A stretch of DNA of 64,000 bases, taken from assembly GCF_039540575.1 (NCBI RefSeq), contig NZ_BAABFC010000013.1, forward strand, positions 108,464-172,463, given 5' to 3'. The notes under the pieces were generated by a model. The model had not been told where the DNA came from and searched no databases. It saw nothing but the letters and a program-made list of their open reading frames with translations. The DNA comes from Pseudaeromonas paramecii (GTDB lineage: Bacteria; Pseudomonadota; Gammaproteobacteria; Enterobacterales; Aeromonadaceae). Of the stretch, positions 26,313-34,984 are shown one piece after another (position 1 is the first letter of the stretch; every line of letters starts with the position of its first letter). The position numbers and the translations under genes are program-made.

Positions 26313-27664
26313 GCCCGCTCCTTCAATTGCTTCATGAACTCGATGACCTCTTCCATGCGGGAGCTGCGCGCCCCCTTGGCCAAGAGGGTCAACTGGGATT
26401 GTTGTTCTGCCATGTCGGCCAGGGCCTGACACAGGCTCGCCTTGTCGGCAAAGTGCCGGCCACCGGCCGCCTCGGCGGTCAGGGCCGACAAGGGGCCCAC
26501 CGTCAGCACGGCGTCCAGGCCGCGGGCCTTGGCGTGCTCTCCCACCTTGTGGTGTAGGCTCGGCGCCTCCTGACCCAGCTCGCCCATGTCACCAAAGGCC
26601 AGCACCCGGTAGCCCGGCAAGCCGGCCAGCAGATCGATGGCCGCCAGCACGGACTCCACGCTGGCGTTGTAGGTGTCGTCGATCAGGGTCAGGCCCGGCA
26701 ACTGGGTCATGCAGGTCCGGCCCTTCACCGGCGCCATCTGCGCCAACCCTTGAGCGATCTCGTCCAGCGAGAGCCCCAGGGCCTGAGTGGCAGCCGCCGC
26801 CGCCAGGGCATTGGCCACATTGTGCCGACCGGGTAGCACCAGTTGAATCTCTACTTCACCCAGAGGACAGACCAGGGTAAAGCTGGCCCGGCCCAGGGCA
26901 TCCAGCCGTATGTCTCTGGCCTGGAAGTCCGCCACCGGATTGGTCAGGCCGAAGCTGGTCAGGTAGGGCAGATCGTGCTGCCAGTAGCCGAAGAATTCGC
27001 TGTCGGCATTGACGATGGCCATGCCCTTGTCCGGCAGGCCGTTGAAGATTTCCGACTTGGCCATGGCCACGCCGTGCAGGGAGCCAAACCCCTCCAGGTG
27101 CGCCGCCGCCACGTTGTTGATCAGGGCCACATCCGGCTTGGCCAGACTGGTGGTCCAGGCGATTTCACCCGGATGGTTGGCGCCCAGCTCCATCACCGCA
27201 TAGCGGTGCTCGGCGGTGAGCCGCAGCAGGGTCAGGGGCACGCCAATCTCGTTGTTGAGGTTACCCTGGGTGGCCAGCACCTCACCGCGCTGAGCCAGGA
27301 TGGCGGCACACATCTCCTTGACCGTGGTCTTGCCACAGCTGCCGGTGATGGCCAGCACCTTGGGATGCAGCCGTTCACGCACCAGACGCCCCAACAGCCC
27401 CAGGGCGTAGCGGGTGTCTTCCACCAGCAGTTGCGGGCAGGCCAGCTCCGGCTGGTGCTGGGAGACCAGCAGGGCGCCGGCACCGGCGGCCGCCACCTGG
27501 GCACAGAAGTCATGGCCGTCAAACTTGTCCCCCACCAGGGCGACGAACAGGCCGCCCGGCACCAGCTTGCGGCTGTCTGTGGTGACGCTGTGAATGGTGA
27601 GGTCATCCCCCACCAGGGTGGCATCCAGGGCCTCGGCGATCGCCTGCAAATTCAAGGGGATCAT
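26306..27664 (-). CDS. murF: UDP-MurNAc-tripeptide--D-alanyl-D-alanine ligase
   Basis: Adds D-Ala-D-Ala to complete the UDP-MurNAc-pentapeptide. The 452 residues contain the ATP loop GSCGKTTVKEM near 108, the NNVAAAHLEGFGSL segment and the DDTYNASVES motif near 330 that is specific to MurF. Its start overlaps the murE stop by four bases (ATGA). Because ddlB is not in this cluster, the D-Ala-D-Ala substrate must come from a ligase encoded elsewhere. Confidence 0.97.
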   Translation of the reverse strand: MIPLNLQAIAEALDATLVGDDLTIHSVTTDSRKLVPGGLFVALVGDKFDGHDFCAQVAAAGAGALLVSQHQPELACPQLLVEDTRYALGLLGRLVRERLHPKVLAITGSCGKTTVKEMCAAILAQRGEVLATQGNLNNEIGVPLTLLRLTAEHRYAVMELGANHPGEIAWTTSLAKPDVALINNVAAAHLEGFGSLHGVAMAKSEIFNGLPDKGMAIVNADSEFFGYWQHDLPYLTSFGLTNPVADFQARDIRLDALGRASFTLVCPLGEVEIQLVLPGRHNVANALAAAAATQALGLSLDEIAQGLAQMAPVKGRTCMTQLPGLTLIDDTYNASVESVLAAIDLLAGLPGYRVLAFGDMGELGQEAPSLHHKVGEHAKARGLDAVLTVGPLSALTAEAAGGRHFADKASLCQALADMAEQQSQLTLLAKGARSSRMEEVIEFMKQLKERAC

Positions 27665-29130
27665 GACCGCACCTCCAACAGCTGACGGACGGTATCACGG
27701 TCGCTATAGGGCATCTTTTGCTTTCCGATAATCTGATAGTCTTCGTGTCCCTTGCCGGCCACCAGCACCAGATCGCCGGCGGCGGCCTCGTCCAAGGCAA
27801 GACGGATAGCCTCGGCGCGGGAGTGGATCACCTGGGCCGCCTCGGGCCGCTGCAGGCCCGCCTGCATCTGCGCCATGATGACGGCTGGATCCTCGTTTCT
27901 GGGGTTGTCATCGGTAAGGATCAGCCGATCGCTGAGCCGCTCGCCGATGGCCGCCATCAGGGGGCGCTTGCCATTGTCCCTATCCCCGCCACAGCCCACC
28001 AGGCACCAGAGGCGCCCGCGGCAATGTAGGCGCGCCGCCAGCAGGGCCTGCTCCAGGCCGTCCGGGGTGTGAGCATAATCCACCACCACCAGGGGCTGGC
28101 TACCGCCGCCGAAACACTCCATGCGGCCGGTCACCGGGCTCAGCTGCGGCGCCGTGGCCAGCAGGGCCTTGAGGTCATAGCCCAGCACCAACAGGCAGCC
28201 CAGGGCCCCCAGCAGGTTGGCGACGTTAAAACGTCCCAGCAAGGGCGCGGATAATACACCATTCCCCCAGGAGGAAGTAATCCGCGCAGTGAGTCCTCGC
28301 TCACTGAATTCGGTAGACACCACCTGGAGGAAACGCCGTCCCGGCTCTGGCTGCCAGTCGCCCATGCCGAAGGCCACGGCCTGTGGCATCTCGGCCAACC
28401 ACTGGGCCCCCACGGCGTCATCCCGGTTGATCACGCTGTCATGGGCCGCCACCTGGCTGAACAGCCGCCGTTTGGCCGCCGCATAGCTGGCCATGTCGCC
28501 GTGGTAGTCCAGGTGATCCCGGCTCAGGTTGGTGAACAGGGCCACGGAGAAGGGCAGAGCCGCCACGCGGTGCTGCACCAGGCCGTGGGAGGAGACCTCC
28601 ATGGCCACCAGATCCGCTCCCTGCCCCAGCAGATCCGCCAGGGTCTGCTGGATGGCCAGGGCGCTGGCGGTGGTGTTTTCGCTGGGGGTCAGCTGGCCGA
28701 ACAGGCCATTGCCCAGGGTGCCCATGACCCCGGCGGTGCCGCCCAGCAGGCTGCGCCACTGGGCGATGAGCTGGGTGGTGGTGCTCTTACCGTTGGTGCC
28801 GGTGACGCCGACCAGCTGCAACTGGCTGGCAGGTTCACCATAGAAGCGGCCGGCCAGGGCACTGAGCTGACGGGGCAGATCCGCCATGGCCAACTGGGGT
28901 ATCGCCTGGGGAGCCGGTGCGAAATCATCGCCCCCCTCAAACAGCACGGCCGCGGCACCACGGGCCACGGCATCGGGGATGAAGCGACGACCATCCAGCT
29001 GATGGCCGTTCAAGGCAATAAACAGATCGCCGGGCTGTACCGCCCGGCTGTCGAGAGTGAGCTGACGCAGCGGCACAACCGGGGCGACCAGCGAAAATGG
29101 CTTGAGCAGTGCGTCAAGTGTGAGGGACAA
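27661..29130 (-). CDS. murE: UDP-MurNAc-L-Ala-D-Glu--meso-diaminopimelate ligase
   Basis: Adds the third peptide residue, meso-diaminopimelate, as shown by the DNPRNE motif (the DNPR signature of DAP-adding MurE). The 489-residue form starts at TTG 29130. I choose it because a perfect AGGAGG lies seven bases upstream and the product then begins SLTLDALLKPF like other MurE proteins; no ATG fits. The start is inside the ftsI end (17-base overlap). The ATP loop GTNGKSTTTQL and EVSSHGLVQHRV are conserved. Confidence 0.95.
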   Translation of the reverse strand: MSLTLDALLKPFSLVAPVVPLRQLTLDSRAVQPGDLFIALNGHQLDGRRFIPDAVARGAAAVLFEGGDDFAPAPQAIPQLAMADLPRQLSALAGRFYGEPASQLQLVGVTGTNGKSTTTQLIAQWRSLLGGTAGVMGTLGNGLFGQLTPSENTTASALAIQQTLADLLGQGADLVAMEVSSHGLVQHRVAALPFSVALFTNLSRDHLDYHGDMASYAAAKRRLFSQVAAHDSVINRDDAVGAQWLAEMPQAVAFGMGDWQPEPGRRFLQVVSTEFSERGLTARITSSWGNGVLSAPLLGRFNVANLLGALGCLLVLGYDLKALLATAPQLSPVTGRMECFGGGSQPLVVVDYAHTPDGLEQALLAARLHCRGRLWCLVGCGGDRDNGKRPLMAAIGERLSDRLILTDDNPRNEDPAVIMAQMQAGLQRPEAAQVIHSRAEAIRLALDEAAAGDLVLVAGKGHEDYQIIGKQKMPYSDRDTVRQLLEVRS

Positions 29131-30859
29131 CTTTAACCTCCTGACGGGCAAGACTGACCCGCTCCCCTTCCGGAACCGGCAGGGCATCGGGCGGCACATT
29201 ATACAGTTGCAGGGCAGCGGCCATCACCTCGGCGAAGGTCGGGCCCGCCACGGAGCCGCCGTAGTAGGCGTCCCCCTTGGGTTCGTTGATCACCACCACC
29301 ATGACAAAGCGCGGGTTGGAGACGGGCGCCAGACCGACGAAGGTACCCACATAGTCGTTACCATAGCCGCCGGCCACCGCCACCTTGGCGGTCCCTGTCT
29401 TGCCCGCCACCCGGTAGCCCGGCACTTCCGCCTTGGTGCCGGTACCACCGCGCTCCACCACTGACTCCAGGCTCAGCACCACCTGCTCGGCGATGGCCGG
29501 ATCGATCACCTGCTCGCCGGCGGGCGGCTCGCTGACCTTGAGGATGGAGACCGGCTTACGGACGCCCTTGCGCGCCAGGGTGGCATAGGCGGCGGCCAGC
29601 TGCAGCGGGGTGATCCGCAGGCCGTAACCGAAGCCCAGGGTGGCCCGTTCGATATCGGACCAGCGGGTACGCAGGGGCAGCATGCCGCCGCTTTCTCCGA
29701 TGAGGCCGGTGCCGGGTTGCAGACCCAGGCCGAACAGGTTCAAGGTCTCCAGAATGTCCTGAGGCTGCATCCGCAGGGCGATGTGCGCCATGCCGATGTT
29801 GGAGGAGTATTTGAGGATGTCCGCCAGGGTGCCCTGATTCATCTTGTGGCTGTCGGTGACCCGCTTGCCACCGATGCTGAAGCTGCGAGTGTCGAACACC
29901 TCGGTCCAATTGACCGCCTTATGGCTCAGGGCGCTCACCGCCACCAGGGGCTTCAAGGTGGAGCCCGGCTCGTAGGTATCGGTCAGGGCGCGGTTACGGG
30001 CGCGAAAGCCCTGGTACTGGCCGCGGTTGTTGGGGTTGTAGGAGGGGGAGTTGGCCATGGCCAGCACCTCGCCCGTGGTCACATCCAGCAGCACCAATGA
30101 GCCGGAGGTGGCCTTGTTCAGCTCGGTGGCATACTTCAAGGAGCGGTAGGCCAGGGATTGCAGCCGCTGATCGACGCTCAGCTGCAGGTTGTTGGCCTTC
30201 TTACCCTCCTTGACCAGGCCCATCTCCTCGATGACCCGGCCGTTGCGATCCTTGCGCACCTTGCGCTCGGCCGGCGTGCCACTCAGCCACTGGTTGTAGG
30301 TGCGCTCCACCCCTTCGATGCCGGAGCCATCGATGTTGGTCATGCCCACCATGTGGGCGCTGATCTCACCGGCGGGGTAATAGCGGCGGGACTCCTGGCG
30401 CAGGAAGACGCCGGGCAGGCGCAACTTGTTGATGTACTCGGCCACCGAGGCCGTCACCTGGCGCTGCAGGTAGACGAAGCGGCGCTTGGGGTTGGCGATC
30501 CGCCCGGTGAGATCGGCCATCTCCAGCCCCAGCACGTCCGCCAGGGCCTGCCAGGCCCGCTGATTGTCCAGGCTGCCAGACTCATGCACCTGTTTGGGAT
30601 CCGCCCAGACGGCGACCACGGGGACCGACACCGCCAGCTCCTCGCCGTTGCGATCGAGGATCATGCCGCGGGCTTCCGGGTCGGCGGTGGTGCGCAGGGA
30701 TCTCAGATCCCCCTCATGCCGCAGCCGATCCGGCTCGATCACCTGGATCCAGGCAGCCCGGGCCACCAGGCCGACGAAGGCCAGGCCAATGAACAGCAAG
30801 AGGGCACCAAACCGCCAGGCGGCCAATGTGGGTGCGCTTTTTTTCACTTTCGCTTTCAT
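29114..30859 (-). CDS. ftsI: Penicillin-binding protein 3, septal transpeptidase FtsI
   Basis: Septal peptidoglycan transpeptidase partnered with FtsW. The 581-residue protein starts at ATG 30859, overlapping the ftsL stop by four bases; the longer frame upstream is inside ftsL. It has a single membrane anchor (about 17-37), a pedestal dimerisation domain, and the catalytic motifs S300-TLK, SSN (YSSNIGMAH) and KTG (VAGKTGTAKV). E. coli PBP3 has 588 residues and its serine at 307. Confidence 0.97.
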   Translation of the reverse strand: MKAKVKKSAPTLAAWRFGALLLFIGLAFVGLVARAAWIQVIEPDRLRHEGDLRSLRTTADPEARGMILDRNGEELAVSVPVVAVWADPKQVHESGSLDNQRAWQALADVLGLEMADLTGRIANPKRRFVYLQRQVTASVAEYINKLRLPGVFLRQESRRYYPAGEISAHMVGMTNIDGSGIEGVERTYNQWLSGTPAERKVRKDRNGRVIEEMGLVKEGKKANNLQLSVDQRLQSLAYRSLKYATELNKATSGSLVLLDVTTGEVLAMANSPSYNPNNRGQYQGFRARNRALTDTYEPGSTLKPLVAVSALSHKAVNWTEVFDTRSFSIGGKRVTDSHKMNQGTLADILKYSSNIGMAHIALRMQPQDILETLNLFGLGLQPGTGLIGESGGMLPLRTRWSDIERATLGFGYGLRITPLQLAAAYATLARKGVRKPVSILKVSEPPAGEQVIDPAIAEQVVLSLESVVERGGTGTKAEVPGYRVAGKTGTAKVAVAGGYGNDYVGTFVGLAPVSNPRFVMVVVINEPKGDAYYGGSVAGPTFAEVMAAALQLYNVPPDALPVPEGERVSLARQEVKVVPHT

Positions 30860-31167
30860 GGCAGGTTGACGATGCGTTCCTTCAAGGGGGAAGGCCGCTG
30901 CATCTGCAGCCGCTCCCGTGCTATTTCGCTGACCCGGGAATGCTCGGCCAGCGCGTTCTGTTCCAGCAGCAGGTGTCGCCACTCGATATCAAACTGATCC
31001 CGCTCATCCAACAGCTCGTTCTGGCTGGAGGTCAGGCCGCGGGTCATGTTGGTCACCACTATCACCGTCATGGCCGAGGCCAGGATCGACAGCAGCAGCA
31101 ACAGTTGAAACTTGTGCCGGCCCAGATCCCGGCCAATCTCCCAGGCCAGCCCGTCGCGCCGACTCAT
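30856..31167 (-). CDS. ftsL: Cell division protein FtsL
   Basis: Small bitopic division protein of the FtsQLB complex. It has 103 residues: a short cytoplasmic tail, a membrane helix at about 20-40 (KFQLLLLLSILASAMTVIVV) and a periplasmic coiled coil with heptad leucines (LLDERDQ...LLLEQNALAE). It overlaps rsmH and ftsI by four bases each (ATGA junctions). Confidence 0.93.
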   Translation of the reverse strand: MSRRDGLAWEIGRDLGRHKFQLLLLLSILASAMTVIVVTNMTRGLTSSQNELLDERDQFDIEWRHLLLEQNALAEHSRVSEIARERLQMQRPSPLKERIVNLP

Positions 31168-32111
31168 GCGTCCTGCTCCGGCAAGCGCTCGGCCACCCGC
31201 AACACGGAACTGCGGGAACGGGGGTTGCGGGCCACCTCCTCATCGGAGGGCATGATGGCCCGGCCCACGGACTTGAGCTTGCGGCCAACCGCCAGCTGGG
31301 CCTCGGTGAGCGGCAGGCCATGGGGCACTTCGGGCCCCTTTTCCTGCCGGCGGATAAACTGTTTGACGATGCGGTCCTCCAGGGAGTGGAAGCTGATCAC
31401 CGCCAGGCGACCGGCCGGGGCCAGCACCGTCAAGGCGCCTTCCAGTGCCCGCTCCACCTCTTCCAGTTCTGAGTTGATGTAGATGCGAATGGCCTGGAAG
31501 CTGCGGGTGGCCGCGTGCTTGTGCTTCTCCCGGGAGGGGCTGACCCGGGCAATCATCTCCGCCAACTGGCGGGTGCGGGTGAAGGGGGTCTGCCCGCGAT
31601 CGTGGACTATGGCCCTGGCTATCTTGCGGGCGAATTTCTCTTCGCCGAAGGTCTTCAGTACCCAGGCGATGTCTTCTTCTTCCGCCTTGGCCAGCCAGTC
31701 GGCGGCGCTGATGCCGGTCGTGGGATCCATGCGCATATCCAGCGGACCGTCCTTCATGAAGCTAAAGCCCCGCTCGGCGTCATCCAGCTGCGGCGAGGAG
31801 ACCCCCAGATCCAGCAGCAGGCCGTCCACCCGGCCGGTGAGGCCACGCTCGGCCAGGTAACCGGCCAGCCCAGAGAAGGCCCCGGGGATGATCTCGAAGC
31901 GCGGATCCTCGATCTGCCGGGCAGTGGCGATGGCCAGAGGATCCCGGTCGATGGCCAGCAGGCGCCCCTGGGGCCCCAGCCGGGAAAGAATGAGCCGGGA
32001 GTGGCCGCCCCGCCCGAAGGTGCCGTCCACATAGATGCCGTCGGGGCGGATCGCCAAACCCGCCACGGCCTCTTCCAACAGGACGGTCGCGTGAGAAAAT
32101 TGCTGTTCCAT
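31164..32111 (-). CDS. rsmH: 16S rRNA (cytosine1402-N4)-methyltransferase
   Basis: SAM-dependent methyltransferase that makes m4C1402 in the 16S decoding centre. The 315 residues start with FSHATVLLEEAVAGL, followed by the SAM loop VDGTFGRGGHSRLIL near 30-45 and LDLGVSSPQLDDAERGFSF near 105, all typical of MraW/RsmH. It lies two bases after mraZ and overlaps ftsL. Interestingly, rsmI, which methylates the 2'-O of the same C1402 in E. coli, lies 2 kb away in this window. Confidence 0.97.
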   Translation of the reverse strand: MEQQFSHATVLLEEAVAGLAIRPDGIYVDGTFGRGGHSRLILSRLGPQGRLLAIDRDPLAIATARQIEDPRFEIIPGAFSGLAGYLAERGLTGRVDGLLLDLGVSSPQLDDAERGFSFMKDGPLDMRMDPTTGISAADWLAKAEEEDIAWVLKTFGEEKFARKIARAIVHDRGQTPFTRTRQLAEMIARVSPSREKHKHAATRSFQAIRIYINSELEEVERALEGALTVLAPAGRLAVISFHSLEDRIVKQFIRRQEKGPEVPHGLPLTEAQLAVGRKLKSVGRAIMPSDEEVARNPRSRSSVLRVAERLPEQDA

Positions 32112-32113
32112 GA

Positions 32114-32572
32114 TTACAGTGAAAAATCCCGTAGTCGCTCGGAGCCAAGGGTATCAGTGTCGGGCAAGACCGAGAGATCGTCCGCCACCTGCTGCAGCCA
32201 GCGGGCCTCGCTCCAGAGTTCAAATTTATTCAGCTGCCCCACCAGCATCACCTGCTTGTCCAGCCCGGCGTGCTGACGCAAGGGGGCCGACAGCAGCACC
32301 CGGCCATTGCCATCCAGCTCGCATTCGCTGGCATACCCCAGCAGCAGGCGTTGCAGGCGGCGCTCGGCCGGCTGCATGCTGGAGAGGGCCTTGAGTTTTC
32401 TTTCTATCTCTTCCCATTCGGGCAGGGGGTAAAGCAGCAGACAGGGATGGTTGATGTCGATGGTGCAGACCAGCTGGCCGTCGCACTCTTCGCGCAGCCA
32501 GTCTCGAAACTTGGTCGGAATCGCCAAGCGCCCCTTACCGTCCAGGGCGATGGCGTGAGCCCCACGCAGCAT
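32114..32572 (-). CDS. mraZ: Transcriptional regulator MraZ
   Basis: AbrB-like DNA-binding protein that forms ring oligomers and represses the dcw cluster. At 152 residues from ATG 32572 it has the same length as E. coli MraZ and begins MLRGAHAIALDGKGRLAIPTK; the longer frame (32626) covers the operator repeats and is not conserved. Two SpoVT/AbrB repeats are visible (GKGRLAIPTKFR and GNGRVLLSAPLR). It is the first gene of the division and cell wall cluster. Confidence 0.96.
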   Translation of the reverse strand: MLRGAHAIALDGKGRLAIPTKFRDWLREECDGQLVCTIDINHPCLLLYPLPEWEEIERKLKALSSMQPAERRLQRLLLGYASECELDGNGRVLLSAPLRQHAGLDKQVMLVGQLNKFELWSEARWLQQVADDLSVLPDTDTLGSERLRDFSL

Positions 32573-32601
32573 GCCGTTGCATCCCCATTGATCTACAAAT
32601 T

Positions 32602-32626
32602 GCCACTTATCACCACTTTTCCCCAC
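32602..32626 (-). promoter_or_regulatory. MraZ operator: three direct repeats
   Basis: On the minus strand three copies of a GTGG repeat (GTGGGGAAAA, GTGGTGATAA, GTGGCAATTT) follow each other at exactly 10-bp spacing. This matches known MraZ sites, TGGG-type boxes in 10-bp steps near the start of the mraZ transcript. They lie between the minus 10 element and the mraZ start codon. Confidence 0.85.
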
Positions 32627-32631
32627 GCAAG

Positions 32632-32660
32632 AGTGTAAGGATGCCCCCAGGCCAATGCAA
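32632..32660 (-). promoter_or_regulatory. Predicted promoter of the dcw cluster (Pmra)
   Basis: Minus-strand TTGCAT (32660-32655) and TACACT (32637-32632) are separated by 17 bases. The start point would fall near 32625, at the first MraZ repeat. Confidence 0.65.
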
Positions 32661-32877
32661 GGGAGCTAAGGCGGCCAGTGGCGGCTTTTTCTCGCCAGTT
32701 GTGGGACTATCTGATAAAAGGCGCTGAATATCAGCGCTATACAAAAAATGAGCAATCTACCGTATTGGGATCCGGCTCACTCTTGCCCAGGATCCCGACG
32801 CGCGCCCCGGCTCGAAAGACTAAAATGAAAGCCATTGGTTCCGATTGACGGCACCTCATACCGCCAGAGAGTAAACG
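32661..32877. other. Divergent intergenic region between mraZ promoter and the binding-protein gene
   Basis: No gene seen. A stem (GCGCTGA 32721-32727 with TCAGCGC 32731-32737) is followed on the minus strand by CTTTT, so it could insulate the dcw promoter from upstream transcription. A second inverted repeat pairs GGGATCC (32767-32773) with GGATCCC (32790-32796) in the probable leader of the plus-strand gene. Confidence 0.5.
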
Positions 32878-33594
32878 ATGTTGCTAACCCGCCTCCTGAT
32901 GCTTGCCAGCCTACTGTTGCCCCTGACTCTGCAGGCCAAGCCCCTGCAGATCTACAGCGAGGAGTGGGAGAGCTTTACCGCCACCGACGGCAGCGGCCTC
33001 TACCTGGATCTGGTGCGCGAGATCTATCAGCCCCTGGGCTACCAGCTGAACATCCATATCGTGCCCTACAAGCGCTCGCTGGACATGGTCCGCCATGGCG
33101 GCGGCGATCTGGCCCTGGGCGTCTACGAGCAGGAGGTGGACGACCTGCGCTATCCCCGCTACGCCATGTTTGCCGATGACGTCTCCGTGCTGATGCAGGA
33201 CCAATGGGCCGCCGACTGGCAGGGCGAACAGAGCCTGAGCAACCAGAATGTGCTCTGGCAACGAGGCTGGGGTTACGAGAAGTACATACGGGTGCCCATG
33301 CAGTGGTTCGAGGTGGATGATCACGATAAGGCGATGGATCTGCTGAATCATGATCGCTATCGCTACTACCTGGGGGCCGGCGTGCTGTTCGAGCAGGGCC
33401 CCCTGCCCGGCTATACCATCAAGTTCCTGCGCTGGCTGCGGGTCTATCCGGTGTTTGCCCAAACCCTGCGGGGCGAGGAGCTGGCCAGGCAGTGGGATGA
33501 AGGCATGCTGCGCCTGCTCAAGAGCGGTCGACTGGCCAAGCTGTTCAACCTGTACCACATGGGTCAGTACTACCCCTCGGTCGCCGAGCAGTAG
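32878..33594 (+). CDS. Periplasmic solute-binding-like protein (SBP_bac_3 type)
   Basis: A 238-residue exported protein. It has a signal peptide of about 19 residues (MLLTRLLMLASLLLPLTLQA) and a compact two-lobe arrangement like amino-acid binding proteins (PLQIYSEEW near the mature start, GLYLDLVREIYQPLGYQ, then GGGDLALGVYE). No permease or ATPase gene is adjacent, so it may be a stand-alone sensor-like or transport-independent protein; the ligand cannot be told. It sits alone between the dcw cluster and rnpB, facing away from mraZ. AGAGAG precedes the ATG. The family call is by pattern only. Confidence 0.75.
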   Translation: MLLTRLLMLASLLLPLTLQAKPLQIYSEEWESFTATDGSGLYLDLVREIYQPLGYQLNIHIVPYKRSLDMVRHGGGDLALGVYEQEVDDLRYPRYAMFADDVSVLMQDQWAADWQGEQSLSNQNVLWQRGWGYEKYIRVPMQWFEVDDHDKAMDLLNHDRYRYYLGAGVLFEQGPLPGYTIKFLRWLRVYPVFAQTLRGEELARQWDEGMLRLLKSGRLAKLFNLYHMGQYYPSVAEQ

Positions 33595-33603
33595 CTCAAC
33601 GCA

Positions 33604-33627
33604 ACAAGGCGCCCGAGGGCGCCTTGT
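33604..33627. terminator. Hairpin between the binding-protein gene and rnpB
   Basis: ACAAGGCGCC and GGCGCCTTGT form a perfect 10-bp stem with loop CGAG. It lies after both the plus-strand gene and the minus-strand rnpB, so it may serve both. Neither side has a strong T-run. Confidence 0.55.
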
Positions 33628-33639
33628 GCAGGAAAAAAG

Positions 33640-34020
<381 letters not shown>

Positions 34021-34028
34021 GGCGGCGG

Positions 34029-34057
34029 ATTATACGGACTCTCCCGCCCCATCGCAA
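34029..34057 (-). promoter_or_regulatory. Predicted rnpB promoter
   Basis: Minus-strand TTGCGA (34057-34052) and a perfect TATAAT (34034-34029) are 17 bases apart, and the start would fall at about 34022, next to the RNA 5' end. The elements overlap the last codons of rsmI. Confidence 0.7.
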
Positions 34058-34890
34058 TCCGCCTGCTCCAGTGCCCACTTATACAGGGCATTTTTCTTCA
34101 CCCCGTGGATCTCGGCGGTCAGCGCCGCCGCCTTCTTCAGCGGCAACTCCCGCTGCAGCAGGGTCAGGGTACGCAGGGCCTCGCTGGGCAGCGCCTCGGG
34201 ATCCGGTCTGGCGGCCGCCACCATCAGGACTATCTCTCCCCGGCAACGGTTATCATCCGCCGCCAGCCAAGCCACCATCTCGGTGGCCGGCAGGCTGTAG
34301 AAGGACTCGAAGGTCTTAGTCAGCTCCCGGGCCACCACCAGGGGGCGCGGGCCATACAGGCGGGCGATGGCAGTGACCGTATCCAGCAGGCGGCGGGGCG
34401 ACTCGTAAAACACCAGAGTGCGGGGCTCGTCGATCAGGGACTGCAGGCGATCGTCCCGTGCCTTCTCCTTGGCCGGCAGGAAGCCCTCGAAGGCGAAACG
34501 ATCCGTGGGCAAGCCGGCGGCACTGAGCGCCGTAACGGCGGCACAGGGGCCGGGCAGGGGCACCACGTTAACCCCCGCCTCCCGGCAGCGGGTCACCAGG
34601 TGATAACCAGGATCGCTGATGAGCGGGGTGCCGGCATCGGACACCAGGGCCACGTTTTTCCCCTGGCGGATCTTGCCGATCAACAGCTCGGCCCGCTGCT
34701 GCTCATTATGATCGTGTAGGGCCAGCAAGGGCACCTGGATCTGCAGATGGCTGAGCAGTATGCCGGTGTGGCGGGTGTCTTCCGCCGCCACCAGATCCAC
34801 CTTGCCCAGCACCTCGACGGCCCGCTGGGTGATGTCCCCCAGGTTGCCGATGGGGGTGGGCACTATGTAAAGACAGCAGGATTCTGTCAT
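34030..34890 (-). CDS. rsmI: 16S rRNA (cytidine1402-2'-O)-methyltransferase
   Basis: Makes the 2'-O-methyl on C1402 of 16S rRNA, complementing RsmH. From ATG 34890 it has 286 residues, the E. coli length. The GAGG seven bases upstream supports this ATG over one six bases earlier (34896). The tetrapyrrole-methylase-type fold is shown by LYIVPTPIGNLGDIT, AAEDTRHTG, LVSDAGTPLISDPG and PLPGPCAAVTALSAAGLP. The C-terminal ELPLKKAAALTAEIHGVKK is also typical. Divergent from lpoA. Confidence 0.97.
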   Translation of the reverse strand: MTESCCLYIVPTPIGNLGDITQRAVEVLGKVDLVAAEDTRHTGILLSHLQIQVPLLALHDHNEQQRAELLIGKIRQGKNVALVSDAGTPLISDPGYHLVTRCREAGVNVVPLPGPCAAVTALSAAGLPTDRFAFEGFLPAKEKARDDRLQSLIDEPRTLVFYESPRRLLDTVTAIARLYGPRPLVVARELTKTFESFYSLPATEMVAWLAADDNRCRGEIVLMVAAARPDPEALPSEALRTLTLLQRELPLKKAAALTAEIHGVKKNALYKWALEQADCDGAGESV

Positions 34891-34909
34891 CTGCATACCT
34901 CATCAGGAT

Positions 34910-34938
34910 TTGTGTCGCAAAATTGACCCGTTTACACT
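34910..34938 (+). promoter_or_regulatory. Predicted promoter of lpoA
   Basis: TTGTGT (34910-34915) and TACACT (34933-34938) are separated by 17 bases, about 47 bases upstream of the lpoA start codon. Confidence 0.45.
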
Positions 34939-34984
34939 AGGGCCCACTGAATGGATCCCCAAAATAAAGAACTGAGGAATTACC

